This document shows positions 1 through 9,095 of a DNA stretch of 31,246 nt, piece after piece. The position numbers and the translations under genes are program-made. Numbering within the stretch: position 1 is the first letter of the stretch; each line of letters starts with the position of its first letter. The notes beneath the pieces are model-generated. The model ran no database searches. It was not told the DNA's origin and saw nothing but the letters and a program-made list of their open reading frames with translations. Source of the DNA: Nemertoderma westbladi (lineage: Eukaryota; Xenacoelomorpha; Nemertodermatida; Nemertodermatidae); the NCBI GenBank assembly GCA_032718475.1, contig JAUCBJ010007373.1:1-31246 (forward strand), given 5' to 3'.

Positions 1-20
1 TGGTGGGTTACCGCTACCGA

Positions 21-117
21 CTGACCGGTGCCAGTACTATAGTCCAGTAGTCACTGCTGACTGCTAGCAGTCAGCAGTGACTACTGTGTACTGGACTATA
101 GTACTGGCACCGGTCAG
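21..117. repeat. Near-perfect short foldback palindrome
   Basis: Positions 21-65 are the reverse complement of 66-117, apart from about 7 extra bases in the right arm. There is essentially no loop, and the centre reads GCTAGC. The arms would form a stem of about 45 bp. No target duplication is visible, so this could be a decayed foldback element or a local inverted duplication. Confidence 0.85.
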
Positions 118-130
118 CGACCGGTGCCCA

Positions 131-596
131 CTATCAGACTATACTATACAGCTACGGTAGTCCAGTAATCTAGGCCTACATAATTACCTGACTGCCTGAT
201 TACTGAATTAAGAAATATTAAAACATAGAAAACAATACATGAAAGCAACAGGCAGACAGGTAATTGTTAAACTAATACCAGAAATAGATTCTCCATAATT
301 TTTTACCCTAGAATGTATATGTCAGTATGTTTATCAGTTCAACTGGTAACCGGTAACAAAAACAACATGGCCTTCGCTAGCGAAGTCTGGATTTACCGTG
401 TGCCAGTCCTTGCTTCAGTAGTCCTTGCTAATGGGTGCATGTAAAGTCCGGACTGCGGACTTCGGACTGCGGATTGTCAATTAAAAGCCCAAATATGCGC
501 GGTCAATTTGAATTATAGCATTATAATGTAAGAATCCGCTCTTTGTTGTCTGGACAAACGGCGGACTGAAGCCAGAAAATTGTAACCTGATTGGCT
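131..596. other. Intergenic stretch without recognisable gene
   Basis: No coding signal was found. Small features only: a 14-bp palindrome CTTCGCTAGCGAAG at 372-385, and a short GC-richer direct repeat built on GGACTGCGGACTTC near 447-472. Confidence 0.6.
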
Positions 597-649
597 CAAT
601 CATATGGGGCGCCGTTTGGGCCAAAAATAAAAAAAACATATTATATTAA

Positions 650-1425
650 AAAGTTATAATGGTATGTTTTTTTATCTTGCCGTTTGGGCCAAAAGTTGTA
701 ATGGTATGTTTTTTTATCTTGCCGTTTGGGCCAAAAATAGCTGAGAGGGAAATTTGAATTATCACTTTCTATATACTGTATTTATAGCAATTGCAATTAT
801 CATCATACCTGTGAGCCTGTCTGCCTATACATGATTGTGGATTGTATTTACACACGGCAGCACGGTACCGTATCGCTGTAGGAGTGGACTTTAGGCTTAC
901 CTCCCGCTGTGTGGGCCTTGGCCTACCGGTACTCATATACTGTCACTGGGTAATGCTGTAATGTAGCGTTAGGCTGTTAGGTACAAATGACATTCTGACA
1001 TTAATGCCTCAGTATTGCAGTATTGTGGACCACAAGATGTAGGCCTATCACAAGCACAAGGTGTAATGCTACAGGGCCTAAAGTATACTGATTTGTACCT
1101 AACAGCCTAACGCATTACAGCATTACCCAGTGACAGTATATGAGTACTGGTAGGCCAAGGCCCATACAGCCATACAGCGGGAGGTAAGCCTAAAGTCCAC
1201 TCCTACAGCGATACGGTACCGTGTGTAAATACAATCCACAATCATGTATAGGCAGACAGGCTCACAGGTATGATGATAATTGCAATAGCTAAATACAGTA
1301 TATAGAAAGTGATAATTCAAATTTCCCTCTCAGCTATTTTTGGCCCAAACGGCAAGATAAAAAAACATACCATTACAACTTTTGGCCCAAACGGCAAGAT
1401 AAAAAACATACCATTATATAACTTT
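650..1425. repeat. Long hairpin nested in the left terminal repeat
   Basis: Arm 650-988 is the reverse complement of arm 1091-1425, with few mismatches and a loop of about 100 bp. Each arm starts from AAGTTAT(AT)AATGGTATG and carries two copies of CTTGCCGTTTGGGCCAAAA, a motif shared with the outer terminal repeat of the host element. The hairpin separates TTAAAA from CCCAGTAAAAAATCC, which are contiguous in the right-hand terminal repeat, so it is a later insertion or rearrangement. No clear target duplication was seen. Open frames here, such as 1123-1320 on the minus strand, are by-products. Confidence 0.85.
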
Positions 1426-1439
1426 CCCAGTAAAAAATC

Positions 1440-1740
1440 CGCATTCGTAACGCATGGGATGGCGCATATTTCACGCATTCGTAACGCATTCTGAAATGTT
1501 ACATAGATGAACCATGCGATACGAATGCGAAAACCGAACCAAATACGCATCCTTTATTCGCATATCGAATGTAATACGAACCTTATTCGAATACCGCACA
1601 TTCTACGAATGCGCCCCTAATCTTATACGAATGTTTCCCGCACACTATACGAATGCGTCCCGCATGTTATATACGAATGTTTCCCACGCTATACGAATGC
1701 GTTACGAATGTTTTACGAGTGTTATACGAATGTTTACCGC
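1440..1740. repeat. Left cluster of ACGAATGCG / CATTCGT motifs
   Basis: About ten copies of ACGAATG or its complement lie in 300 bp, often extended to TACGAATGCG or CATTCGTAACGC. Spacing is irregular, so this is not a simple tandem array. The right end of the same element has a matching cluster. Subterminal short repeats are known transposase-binding sites in several DNA-transposon superfamilies; that role is inferred here. Confidence 0.7.
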
Positions 1741-1974
1741 AGGATTTTTATTTTTTTATTATTTCGCTACAGTTTACATAGTTTTAACAGTTTACAACTG
1801 TTAAAACGTGTCCATTTTATTTTATTATTCTGAATATACTTGATATTCCGAATCGAATATGAAAGCCATTTTTAATTTCCCCCAAAAAAAGTTCAGATAT
1901 GATTCAAGAGCACGCAATTTCAGACGTAAATCGTTATAGTTCTGATGATTTTATTATCTAGAATATTAATTTCA

Positions 1975-2165
1975 AGCTTTTAATTAATCTTATTAATTAT
2001 TATTGATGGTTTATTATTTTTTATGATATTTTATTATTATATTATTTTATTATTATATTATATTATTTTATTATTATATTATATTATTTTATTTTTATAT
2101 TATATTATTTTATTATTATATATATTTGTATTATTATTATACAGTATATATATTTTATTACTTAT
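1975..2165. repeat. ATT-rich low-complexity tract
   Basis: The tract is mostly TTATTATTATA-type units, with imperfect repeats of TATATTATTTTATTATTA. It is A+T only over long runs. The hydrophobic frame at 2023-2325 is a translation of this tract and is not a gene. Confidence 0.9.
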
Positions 2166-2493
2166 TAACGAAAAAAAGCGAATTAAAATTCTAGAATATA
2201 GTAAAAAAAACATTGAAATTATGTTGATGCATCTCATAAAATGTATGCCTTTGATGTATTTTGTCTGTAAGATTTTTTTACCATTAATAAGTGTAGGGCC
2301 TACTGTAGCAGTTACCGGTAATTAACTGCTACAGTACAGTATATCAGTAGACTTTTTAATGGCGTTTTATAGCGAATTAAACAAATTCGACCTGGAAGCC
2401 TAAGAAACTGTGTGAGAATATCACCATACACAGGTACAATTTAATAAAAATTCCACATGCTTTATAATATGTATTGGTACTGTACTATAGGCC

Positions 2494-2654
2494 AGGTGAG
2501 ATAAATAATGACAACATAAAACTACTGTAAAGGATGACAGGGGCTAAAACTACGGGTGGGGGGTGCCTAGTGCCTACATACTATAAGTATGCCTACATAC
2601 TGTAGTTCCTTAAGTTAATACAGTAGTTTTATGTTGTCATTATTTATCTCACCT
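2494..2654. repeat. 36-bp perfect inverted repeat
   Basis: Positions 2494-2529, starting AGGTGAGATAAATAATGAC, are the exact reverse complement of 2619-2654. The spacer of about 90 bp contains GCCTACATACT twice. It sits inside the 597-3332 element and may be a smaller foldback insertion. Confidence 0.9.
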
Positions 2655-2929
2655 AGCCTACAGTACATTACCTTTACATTATTACAGTATATCAAGCATG
2701 TTGGTAAAGGGAACAGGTTTACCTACCAAAATAATGGGGAACCAAAAATAATAAACGGGAGTTAAGAATTACTGGGCAACCCATTAAATAAATATATAGT
2801 AAAAGTACATGGGACTGGCTGACTGGTAACAAAGGGGGAGAGCTACTAACTAATAACACTATGTTAGATTATTTGCCGAATGGTGATTGGCCAGTATTAC
2901 AGTGTGTACGGTACTCTAATTGAGAGTGC

Positions 2930-3260
2930 TTTGCATGCGTATCGCATGCGTCACGAATGGACCACGAATAATTTTAAGAGTGGCGTGGCTAAGCATTCGT
3001 ATCGCATGTGGCACGAACGAATGAACCACGAATTATTTTTTGTGTGGAGTGGAAGCATTCGTATCGCATGTGCCACGCCCCCACGAATGATGAGCCACGA
3101 ATATATTTTACAAGTGAAATCTCACATGCGATACGAATACTATACGCATTCGTTAAATTATTCGGACTGACGAACCATTGACGAAGGCTTCACGAATCTT
3201 AAATAACATTGCACGCACCTTTTACGAATGCTGCATGTGGCACGAATGCGTTACGCATGC
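2930..3260. repeat. Right cluster of ACGAATG / CATTCGTATCGCATG motifs
   Basis: This mirrors the left cluster. CATTCGTATCGCATG recurs near 2993 and 3057, with CACGAAT-type copies between. The outermost part, CACGAATGCGTTACGCATGCGG near 3240, pairs with 1440-1460 as part of the terminal inverted repeat. Confidence 0.7.
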
Positions 3261-3332
3261 GGATTTTTTACTGGGTTTTAATAAAATATGTTTTTTTTAT
3301 TTTTGGCCCAAACGGCGCCCCATACAATCATA

Positions 3333-3600
3333 GTAAAACATATCACATAGTAGGCCTACTGTAATAACAATAGGTTGATTGATTGATTGATTTATTTTCC
3401 CAAATAATACATAAATATAACAAATACATTACATAATTCACAATAAAATGGCTGAATGGGCAGGAAGACTGCTTAGTAGCATAGTGCTAGTTAGCGCAGT
3501 ATCCTGTTAGGTACCGGAATATATAATACATAAATTGGGTAGATACATCTTACGTTAATGTGCAAGCAACTACATCTGTCCCAGACTGCCAGACATGTAC
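3333..3600. other. AT-rich spacer with short GATT tract
   Basis: A (TTGA)n-like run, GTTGATTGATTGATTGATT, lies near 3373-3392. Nothing else is recognised before the minisatellite begins. Confidence 0.6.
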
Positions 3601-4100
3601 CTGACTAGTTAACCAGTCAGCTTAGTTGTTCACGTGCTGCTCGAAGTCCCAGACTTGTTAACCAGTCAGCTTAGTTGTTCACGTGCTACTCGAAGTCCCA
3701 GACTAGTTAATCAGTCAGCTTAGTTGTTCTAGTGCTGTTCAAAGTCCCAGACTAGTTAATCAGTCAGCTTAGTTGTTCACGTGCTACTCGAAGTCCCAGA
3801 CTAGTTAACCAGTCAGCTTAGTTGTTCACGTGCTGCTCGAAGCCCCAGACTAGTTAACGTGCTGGTTTAGTTGTTCACGTGCTGCTCGAAGTCCCAGACT
3901 AGGTAACCAGCCAGTTTAGTTGTTCACGTGCTGCTCGAAGCTCCAGACTAGTAAACGCGTGCTGATTTAGTTGTTCACGTGCTGCTCGAAGTCCCAGACT
4001 AGGTAACCAACCAGTTTAGTTGTTCATGTGGTGCTCGAAGCCCCAGACTAGAGTACGTGCTGGTTTAGTTGTTCACGTGCTGCTCGAAGTCCCAGAATAG
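3600..4100. repeat. 49-bp minisatellite, about 10 units, with CACGTG in most units
   Basis: The unit contains CCCAGACTAGTTAACCAGTC and TTGTTCACGTGCTGCTCGAA. CACGTG or its variants start at 3631, 3680, 3729, 3778, 3827, 3876, 3925, 3976, 4025 and 4074. Spacing is 49 bp except one step of 51. Later units replace ACCAGTCAGC with ACGTGCTGG or similar, giving two subtypes that alternate at the 3' end. A lone copy of the ACACGTGCTGCTCGAAG segment lies near 19070, so the unit is not confined to this array. Confidence 0.95.
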
Positions 4101-4179
4101 ATAAATCAACAATATTAACGAATGAGTGAGTTAAACCGATAAGAAATAATTTATTCTGATTCAATGAATTACATTAGTC

Positions 4180-4276
4180 TTACTCTATTCATGTATTCAA
4201 TGTTAAAACAGATTTGAATTTACCGCCAATATATAGGTGGCAGATCTGATCTGCCACCCTTTCCAGTACAAATAAC
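4180..4276 (+). repeat. Dispersed repeat, copy 1, left part (interrupted)
   Basis: The segment around CAGATTTGAATTTACCGCCAA, followed by the hairpin GGTGGCAGATC-T-GATCTGCCACC (4236-4258) and CCAGTACAAAT, matches 7350-7421. The continuation of the family (TCTTTCAATCATTTGAAT) is found only after 5676. This copy is therefore split by an inserted element. It has no coding capacity. Confidence 0.85.
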
Positions 4277-5666
4277 GCAATAATTTTTATTGTCCGTTTA
4301 AATCCTTTTTTTGTCCTTTTTTTTTTATTTTTATGTCCTCCAAAAGTCTAATGTTAGGTTCCATGCTACCGGTTTCTCTACTGCTGTTCTCTCAGGCTAT
4401 CAGTACCGGTATTAGTATATATAGCACTATTTTGCTGTATTGTATGTACAGATGTAGGTATAAAGCAGGTATTTCTGTATTTTAGTACCGGTACCGGCAC
4501 CGGTACTGCTATAGGCCTACTGTGTAGCCTACCATTTAAATACGGTAATCATGGTAGGCCTACCGGTTGTGCTAATAAATTTTAAATAATTGATAGGCCA
4601 AACTGGATTGCAGGATTGTGGAAAATGTGGATATACCTTTCACATAATTTAGGCCTATTACTGTATTAGTTTTATCGTCTCTGTAACCTGCTCCTTTCCC
4701 TCAATTAGTTAAATGATCGTTTATTGTTTTGGTTAGAAAATCCCGCCTCTGTAACATGCCCCTTTCCCTCAATTAGTTAAATGATCGTTTATTGTTTTGG
4801 TTAGAAAATCCCGCCTCTGTAACCTGCTGCTTTCCCTGAATTGGTAAAGTGACCGTTTATTGTTTTGGTTAGAAAGGCCCGCCTCTGTAACCTGCCCCTT
4901 TCCCTCAATTAGTTAAATGATCGTTTATTGTTTTGGTTAGAAAATCCCGCCTCTGTAACCTGCTCCTTTCCCTCAATTAGTTAAGTGATCGTTTATTGTT
5001 TTGGTTAGAAAATTCCGCCTCTGTAACCTGTCCCTTTCCCTCAATTAGTTAAATGATCGTTTATTGTTTTGGTTAGAAAATCCCGCCTCTGTAACCTGCT
5101 CCTTTCCCTCAATAAGTTAAGTGATCGTTTATTGTTTTGGTTAGAAAATCCCGCCTCTGTAACCTGCTCCTTTCCCTCAATTAGTTAAGTGATCGTTTAT
5201 TGTTTTGGTTAGAAAATCCCGTCTCTGTAACCTGCTCCTTTCCCTGATTTGGTAAAGTGACTGTTTATTGTTTTGGTTAGAAAACTCGGCCTTAACCTGC
5301 ACCTTTCCATCAATTGGTAATTGTTTTTGGCTATAAAATGAGTGTTTTGCTACGTCATGTGGTAATCGATTATCGACAACAACCACAAACTATTAAATAT
5401 AGAGTCTTTTTACCACAGGCGCATATGGAAATCTATCTCATAGTCCATAAATCATGGAATCATGGAATGTTTTGGCACAGGCATAGTGAAATAAACTGTC
5501 TGACAGTCCAGAAATCAGCAGTCTGACAGTTTGAAGAAATACATACATAAAAAGTCATTAAAAGGACAATAAAAGTCATTAAATGGACAACAAAAGTCAT
5601 TATGCATAATTCGTAAAAAAAAAATGACAAAAAAAGTCAAATAAAAGGACATAAAAAATCACTGCC
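4277..5666. mobile_element. 1.39-kb non-autonomous DNA element with 10-bp flanking duplication
   Basis: TACAAATAAC occurs at 4267-4276 and 5667-5676. The ends are imperfect inverted repeats: GCAATAATTTTTATTGTCC on the left against GGCAGTGATTTTTTATGTCC reading inward from the right, both followed by T-rich stretches with GTCC or GTCA. The right subterminal region repeats AAAAGTCATTAAAnGGACAA about three times (5550-5600). Most of the interior is a 68-bp minisatellite. The copy at 7340-7475 shows the host repeat without this insertion. A duplication near 9-10 bp would fit Mutator-like elements, but no transposase is present, so the assignment is tentative. Confidence 0.8.
4677..5335. repeat. 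68-bp minisatellite, about 9.7 units
   Basis: The unit reads from GCCTCTGTAACCTGCTCC through TTTCCCTCAATTAGTTAA to GTTTTGGTTAGAAAATCCC. Unit starts are 4677, 4745, 4813, 4881, 4949, 5017, 5085, 5153, 5221 and about 5288, a strict 68-bp period until the last degenerate copy. Units 3 and 9 share the variant TGAATTGGTAAAGTGAC or close to it, which hints at higher-order duplication. The array is confined to the 4277-5666 element. Minus-strand frame 5177-5386 is a by-product. Confidence 0.95.
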
Positions 5667-5676
5667 TACAAATAAC

Positions 5677-5731
5677 ATGTCTTTCAATCATTTGAATTTC
5701 CCGCGCTATGGAGCAGGGAGCAGGCAAATTT
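5677..5731 (+). repeat. Dispersed repeat, copy 1, right part
   Basis: TCTTTCAATCATTTGAAT followed by the CTATGGAGCAGGGAG segment matches 7430-7472 closely. This is the continuation of the repeat begun at 4180. Confidence 0.8.
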
Positions 5732-6116
5732 TATGGTAGCTAGTGTTTTAGATAGGTTTAGCTAGTAATTTCAACACTGGTTCCGGCTTCCTACTTCCCT
5801 CTATAAATATTTGGTAGTACTGTAGCTAGTTCTTATTACTATTTGTATAGAAAATGTTCCAGAACATGTTATCTATTCATTTTTAAAAAAGTTATGTTCT
5901 AGATTTTTTTCTAAAAAATGTTCTAGAACCAAAAATATTCGTTCTAGAACGTGATTTTTTCTTAAAATGAAATAGCTGAAATGTTCTGGAACATTTTCTA
6001 TACAAATAAAATAGTAATAAAAACTACCTACTACAAAATATTTATAGAGGGAAGTAGGTTGTCGGAATTAGTGTTGAAATTACTAGCTAAACCTACCTAA
6101 AACACTAGCTACCATA
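5732..6116. mobile_element. 385-bp foldback element
   Basis: The terminal inverted repeats start TATGGTAGCTAGTGTTTTA and end with its complement at 6098-6116. Arm 5732-5866 pairs with 5981-6116, including CTACTTCCCTCTATAAATAT. The loop holds several GTTCTAGAAC-type palindromes (5890-5950). Flanks CAAATTT and CAATTTA are similar but not an exact duplication. It is non-coding, and size and shape fit a MITE or foldback element. Confidence 0.85.
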
Positions 6117-6943
6117 CAATTTAGTATCTTGCATAACGAGGAGTCTTCAATTACGACCGTTGACCAAATTGCAGCAAATTAAAATTTATAGAACTCTCCC
6201 CATATCAAAATAGTGTATTAAAAACTGGCCTCTTTTTTTAAGGCCAAATCGACAACATGTTAGACCGTATATATAGTAGGCCATGATTGAGTAGATCAGT
6301 ACAGTACCGGTACAGGCCACAATGGTATTGCTGTGATTTCGTAATTTGACCGAAACCCAGCTGATTTAGTCTCGGAGCAACCCGCTGATGGCAAGCCTAA
6401 TCATTTTGGATAAATAAATTTATTATAACTGTAAGACAGTACTCTGGTGGTGCCCACGCAAATTCTACTTTGAAAATTTCTAAACTTTTGACAGACTATT
6501 AGCCTACAAAGTTTGGTTTTGGTGCTTGGAACAGGATCGGAGAAAGCATCACTGATTCGATGTCGGATACGTGGGAATCTCTACATCAATCGCGCATCAT
6601 CTATACTATTATATATTATTGTAGGATTATCAGCAGTTAATTAATTAACTGCTCCAAACAAAGCTTTTACCACATCGGTCACAATCGCAATCATGATGAA
6701 TAACTAATGTAATGATAATACTTAATACTTAAAATATCAATTCAAATAAAATAAGAGTACCGAAAAATTATATTCATAGTAAAGCATTGTAATTTAATTT
6801 AGTAGAAAAATCATTGCGATTTTATATATTATAACAGATATTAGAATATTCATAAGGAACATATACAACAAAATATATAACAAAGTAATAACAATCCTGT
6901 AAAATATGATATATAACAACATTACTAATATACACTGAAATTA
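6117..6943. other. AT-rich intergenic DNA, nothing recognised
   Basis: No repeat structure or coding signal was found on either strand. The minus-strand frame at 6822-7025 overlaps the LINE remnant and has no family resemblance. Confidence 0.6.
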
Positions 6944-7252
6944 TTGGAATTGAATATAATAACATTAACACGATTATTATACGATTGGGCGGAACGCCAA
7001 TGTGTATTTCCTGAGGTTCCTCCATACGGATTCAGAAAGTCGAGATCCACGATTGACGCCGTTAGATATTTATACACCCGCGTAAACACTTTCTCTCGAA
7101 CCAGCCGGTGCGGTGGGCATTTGTACTGCGTCTTTGTAGATTTTCGAAAATGTTTCGATTCGATAAACAAGTTTATAGTTTTTGCAGATGATAAAAACCT
7201 ATTTAGATCAGGGGATGGGGGGGGGGGGGTACACCGGTACACCATGGGCTGA
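6944..7252 (+). pseudogene. LINE reverse transcriptase remnant, collapsed
   Basis: The translated stretch keeps reverse transcriptase signatures of a non-LTR retrotransposon. PYGFRKSRSTIDAV lies at residues 27-40. Motif A, YCVFVDFRKCFDSINK, is at residues 61-76 with the catalytic-type aspartate at 66. Motif C, FIVFADDKNLFRSG, follows directly at 77-90. In active enzymes well over 100 residues, including motif B, separate A from C, so an internal deletion or recombination joined them. The frame then runs into 13 Gs at 7217-7229. LLYDWAERQCVFPE upstream fits the stretch that normally precedes the GFRK box. Clade is uncertain; CR1/L2-like is possible. It cannot make an active enzyme. Confidence 0.85.
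7217..7229. repeat. G13 homopolymer
   Basis: Thirteen G in a row directly after the reverse transcriptase remnant, followed by TACACCGGTACACC. Confidence 0.9.
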
Positions 7253-7339
7253 TGGGCCATTAAACAGATACGAAATGTATTCTGACTGTCCGATTCAATT
7301 ACATCATCAGTCTTAGGCTTAGCAGTTTCGTCTCTTCCT

Positions 7340-7475
7340 ATATTCAATGATACAACAGATTTGAATTTACCGCCAAAATATAGGTGGCAGATCTGATCTG
7401 CCACCTTATTTCCAGTACAAATCCCGTGTGTCTTTCAATCATTTGAATATCCCAAGCTATGGAGCAGGGAGGCAC
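7340..7475 (+). repeat. Dispersed repeat, copy 2 (uninterrupted)
   Basis: It contains AGATTTGAATTTACCGCCAA, the hairpin GGTGGCAGATC-T-GATCTGCCACC (7383-7405), CCAGTACAAAT and TCTTTCAATCATTTGAAT in one piece. In copy 1 the first three lie at 4180-4276 and the last after 5676. It serves as the empty site for the 4277-5666 insertion. Confidence 0.85.
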
Positions 7476-7695
7476 CTTAGCCGGGTTTTTTTGTCTGTGT
7501 CGTGGGATAGATGGATTTCATATAGGCGTACAAAGCGAATAGTACTACTACTATATTCTACTTTATGGTCACTGCCTTACATCGAATTATGCTCAACCCA
7601 AGCTCAAAATTAAACTAATATAATACCCAAATAAACTTTCTCAAATAGGCAACCCATGCAGTTTGGAGGGGGTGGGGTGGGAATCGAGCCCCCTA

Positions 7696-7718
7696 CCCCC
7701 CCCCCCCCCCCCCCCCCC
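7696..7718. repeat. C23 homopolymer
   Basis: A run of 23 C follows GAGCCCCCTA and is followed by TGGACGCGCCCCTGAG. Length may be imprecise because such runs are hard to sequence. Confidence 0.9.
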
Positions 7719-7829
7719 TGGACGCGCCCCTGAGTATACTATTGTGTTCAAATTGTGTTGTGTGACTCACCCAGCCCCTTTGGTCTGGGGCTCTGTTGCC
7801 ATATGGCTCATATTGAAGTATTGGCTATG

Positions 7830-8230
7830 TGGGGCCCTGGTGTGCTCAGGGCCCCAGCGTGCTCGGGGACCCCGGCGTGCTCGGGCGTGCTCGGGGCCCC
7901 AGCCTGCTTGGGCGTGCTCGGGGCCCTGGCGTACTTGGTGCCCCGGCATGCTCGCCCCGGCATGCTCGCCCCGGCATGCTCGCCCCGGCGTGCTCGGGGC
8001 CCCAGCGTGCTCGGTGACCCGGCGTGCTCGGGGCCCCGGCGTGCTCGGGGCCCAAGCGTGCTTGGGCGTGCTCGGGGCCCCAGCGTGCTCAATGACCCGG
8101 CGTGCTCGGGGCCCTGGCGTGCTTGGTGCCCCGGCATGCTCGCCCCGGCGTGCTTGGTTGTGCTCAGGGCCCCAGCGTGCTCAGTGACCCGGCCTGCTCG
8201 GGGCCCCGGCGTGCTCTGGGCCTCCCCCGA
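7830..8230. repeat. GC-rich 16-18-bp minisatellite with longer-range duplication
   Basis: Degenerate units of GGCGTGCTCGGGGCCCC and GGCATGCTCGCCCC are repeated about 25 times. The order of variants recurs on a scale of about 100-150 bp: GCTTGGGCGTGCTCGGGGCCC appears near 7908 and 8060, and GCTTGGTGCCCCGGCATGCTCGCC or close variants near 7934 and 8121. This shows that larger blocks were copied. The array is far more GC-rich than its surroundings. It is open in several frames on both strands (for example 7663-8187, 7755-8252 and 7808-8137 minus), giving Ala/Cys/Gly/Pro/Arg-rich translations that I treat as by-products. Confidence 0.9.
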
Positions 8231-9095
8231 TCGGGGGGTTCGGGGGCCCTAACGCCGCCACTGCTACTTAGATTGCTACAAAGCTATACAATACATAAGA
8301 AGTTCGAAAACAAAGTCGGTGAAGTTCCGCAAAGGTGGTAGATTATCACGATGTGATGTTCTGGAATACAATGGTCACAACATTGAATTTAATCGACCTG
8401 CACAAAAAGTGCCATATTTTTCGAACAAACGGATTTACGAAGCTATCCATACTCAGTTTTCAAAGTAAAATATCTCAGGTCGTTGTGTTAAAGTTACAGA
8501 ATAATAGTTTTATAAATAAAAAATAAATATATTTGGGGTAATGGTACCATTGATTTTCATTAAAGGGCCGGTCCTATCATTCAAGTTCAAATAATCACAA
8601 CCACTGGACATTAGCGAATTGGTTCTGGTAAAATAGTTCAATGTTAAACATTAGTGTTTATGAGAAAAGCGTGCAGTACTACTATTTTAATGTATTTTAA
8701 TTACTACACGTACCTTGCATTGGCTCACGGTTCATTTTCATTTAATTTCAGCGCACGGATTATGCCCCGGCATGCTTTAATTAGTAAAAGGTCGTGCAAC
8801 GAACAGTTATATAAAACAATCTAAAGTCAAACACGCAAGAATAAATAAATAAAATATAGGATCAGGGCATTAAAAAAAATAAAATGAAACAAAACATTTG
8901 ACGTTATGTAGATGGGTGTCGCCAAAGTTTATCTACTCAAACCAAATTAAGAACCAAATTACTAACATTATAACCCCGTTCATATGTGAATTGTAAACAA
9001 TAAGGTAAAAAAAACAAGCAACATCTTTATTAATCAAAAATCACTAAAAAAAAAACCCACCACCAGAACAACCAATCAAATTCAATTTAAATAAC
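8231..9095. other. Spacer with one short LINE scrap
   Basis: AGATTGCTACAAAGCTATAC at about 8267 nearly matches CGATTGCTGCAAAGCTATAC at about 9581 in the RTE-like element, encoding I-A-(A/T)-K-L-Y-N. The likeness is only about 26 bp long. A stray GCCCCGGCATGCT near 8763 resembles the minisatellite unit. The remainder is AT-rich with nothing recognised. Confidence 0.5.

Larger units (their letters stand above)
597..3332. mobile_element. Non-autonomous DNA element with TIRs and 8-bp flanking duplication
   Basis: CAATCATA occurs at 597-604 and again at 3325-3332. Just inside, TGGGGCGCCGTTTGGGCC (from 605) is matched in inverted orientation at 3305-3322. The inverted match continues through CCAAAAATAAAAAAAACATATT, is interrupted on the left by a hairpin (650-1425), and resumes at CCCAGTAAAAAATCCGCAT (1426-1444), which pairs with about 3257-3275. 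Both ends carry dense ACGAATG/CATTCGT motifs (1440-1740 and 2930-3260). The interior holds an ATT-rich tract and no transposase-like frame. An 8-bp duplication is typical of hAT elements, but the long terminal repeats are not, so the superfamily is left open. If the ends are read symmetrically (TATGGGG...CCCCATA), the duplication is 6 bp. Confidence 0.75.

Noticed and set aside
1123-1320. 65-codon minus-strand frame
   Set aside because: It lies wholly in one arm of a hairpin, and the other arm lacks a matching intact frame.
2023-2325. 100-codon frame rich in Leu, Ile and Tyr resembling membrane segments
   Set aside because: The first half is a translation of the ATT-rich low-complexity tract; no family or gene context.
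3600-4100. CRISPR-like array
   Set aside because: The 49-bp period has no spacers; all parts of the unit repeat, so it is a minisatellite in eukaryotic DNA.
7663-8252. Frames of up to 174 codons with Ala/Cys/Gly/Pro/Arg-rich repeats
   Set aside because: They come from a minisatellite unit without stop codons and occur in several frames on both strands.
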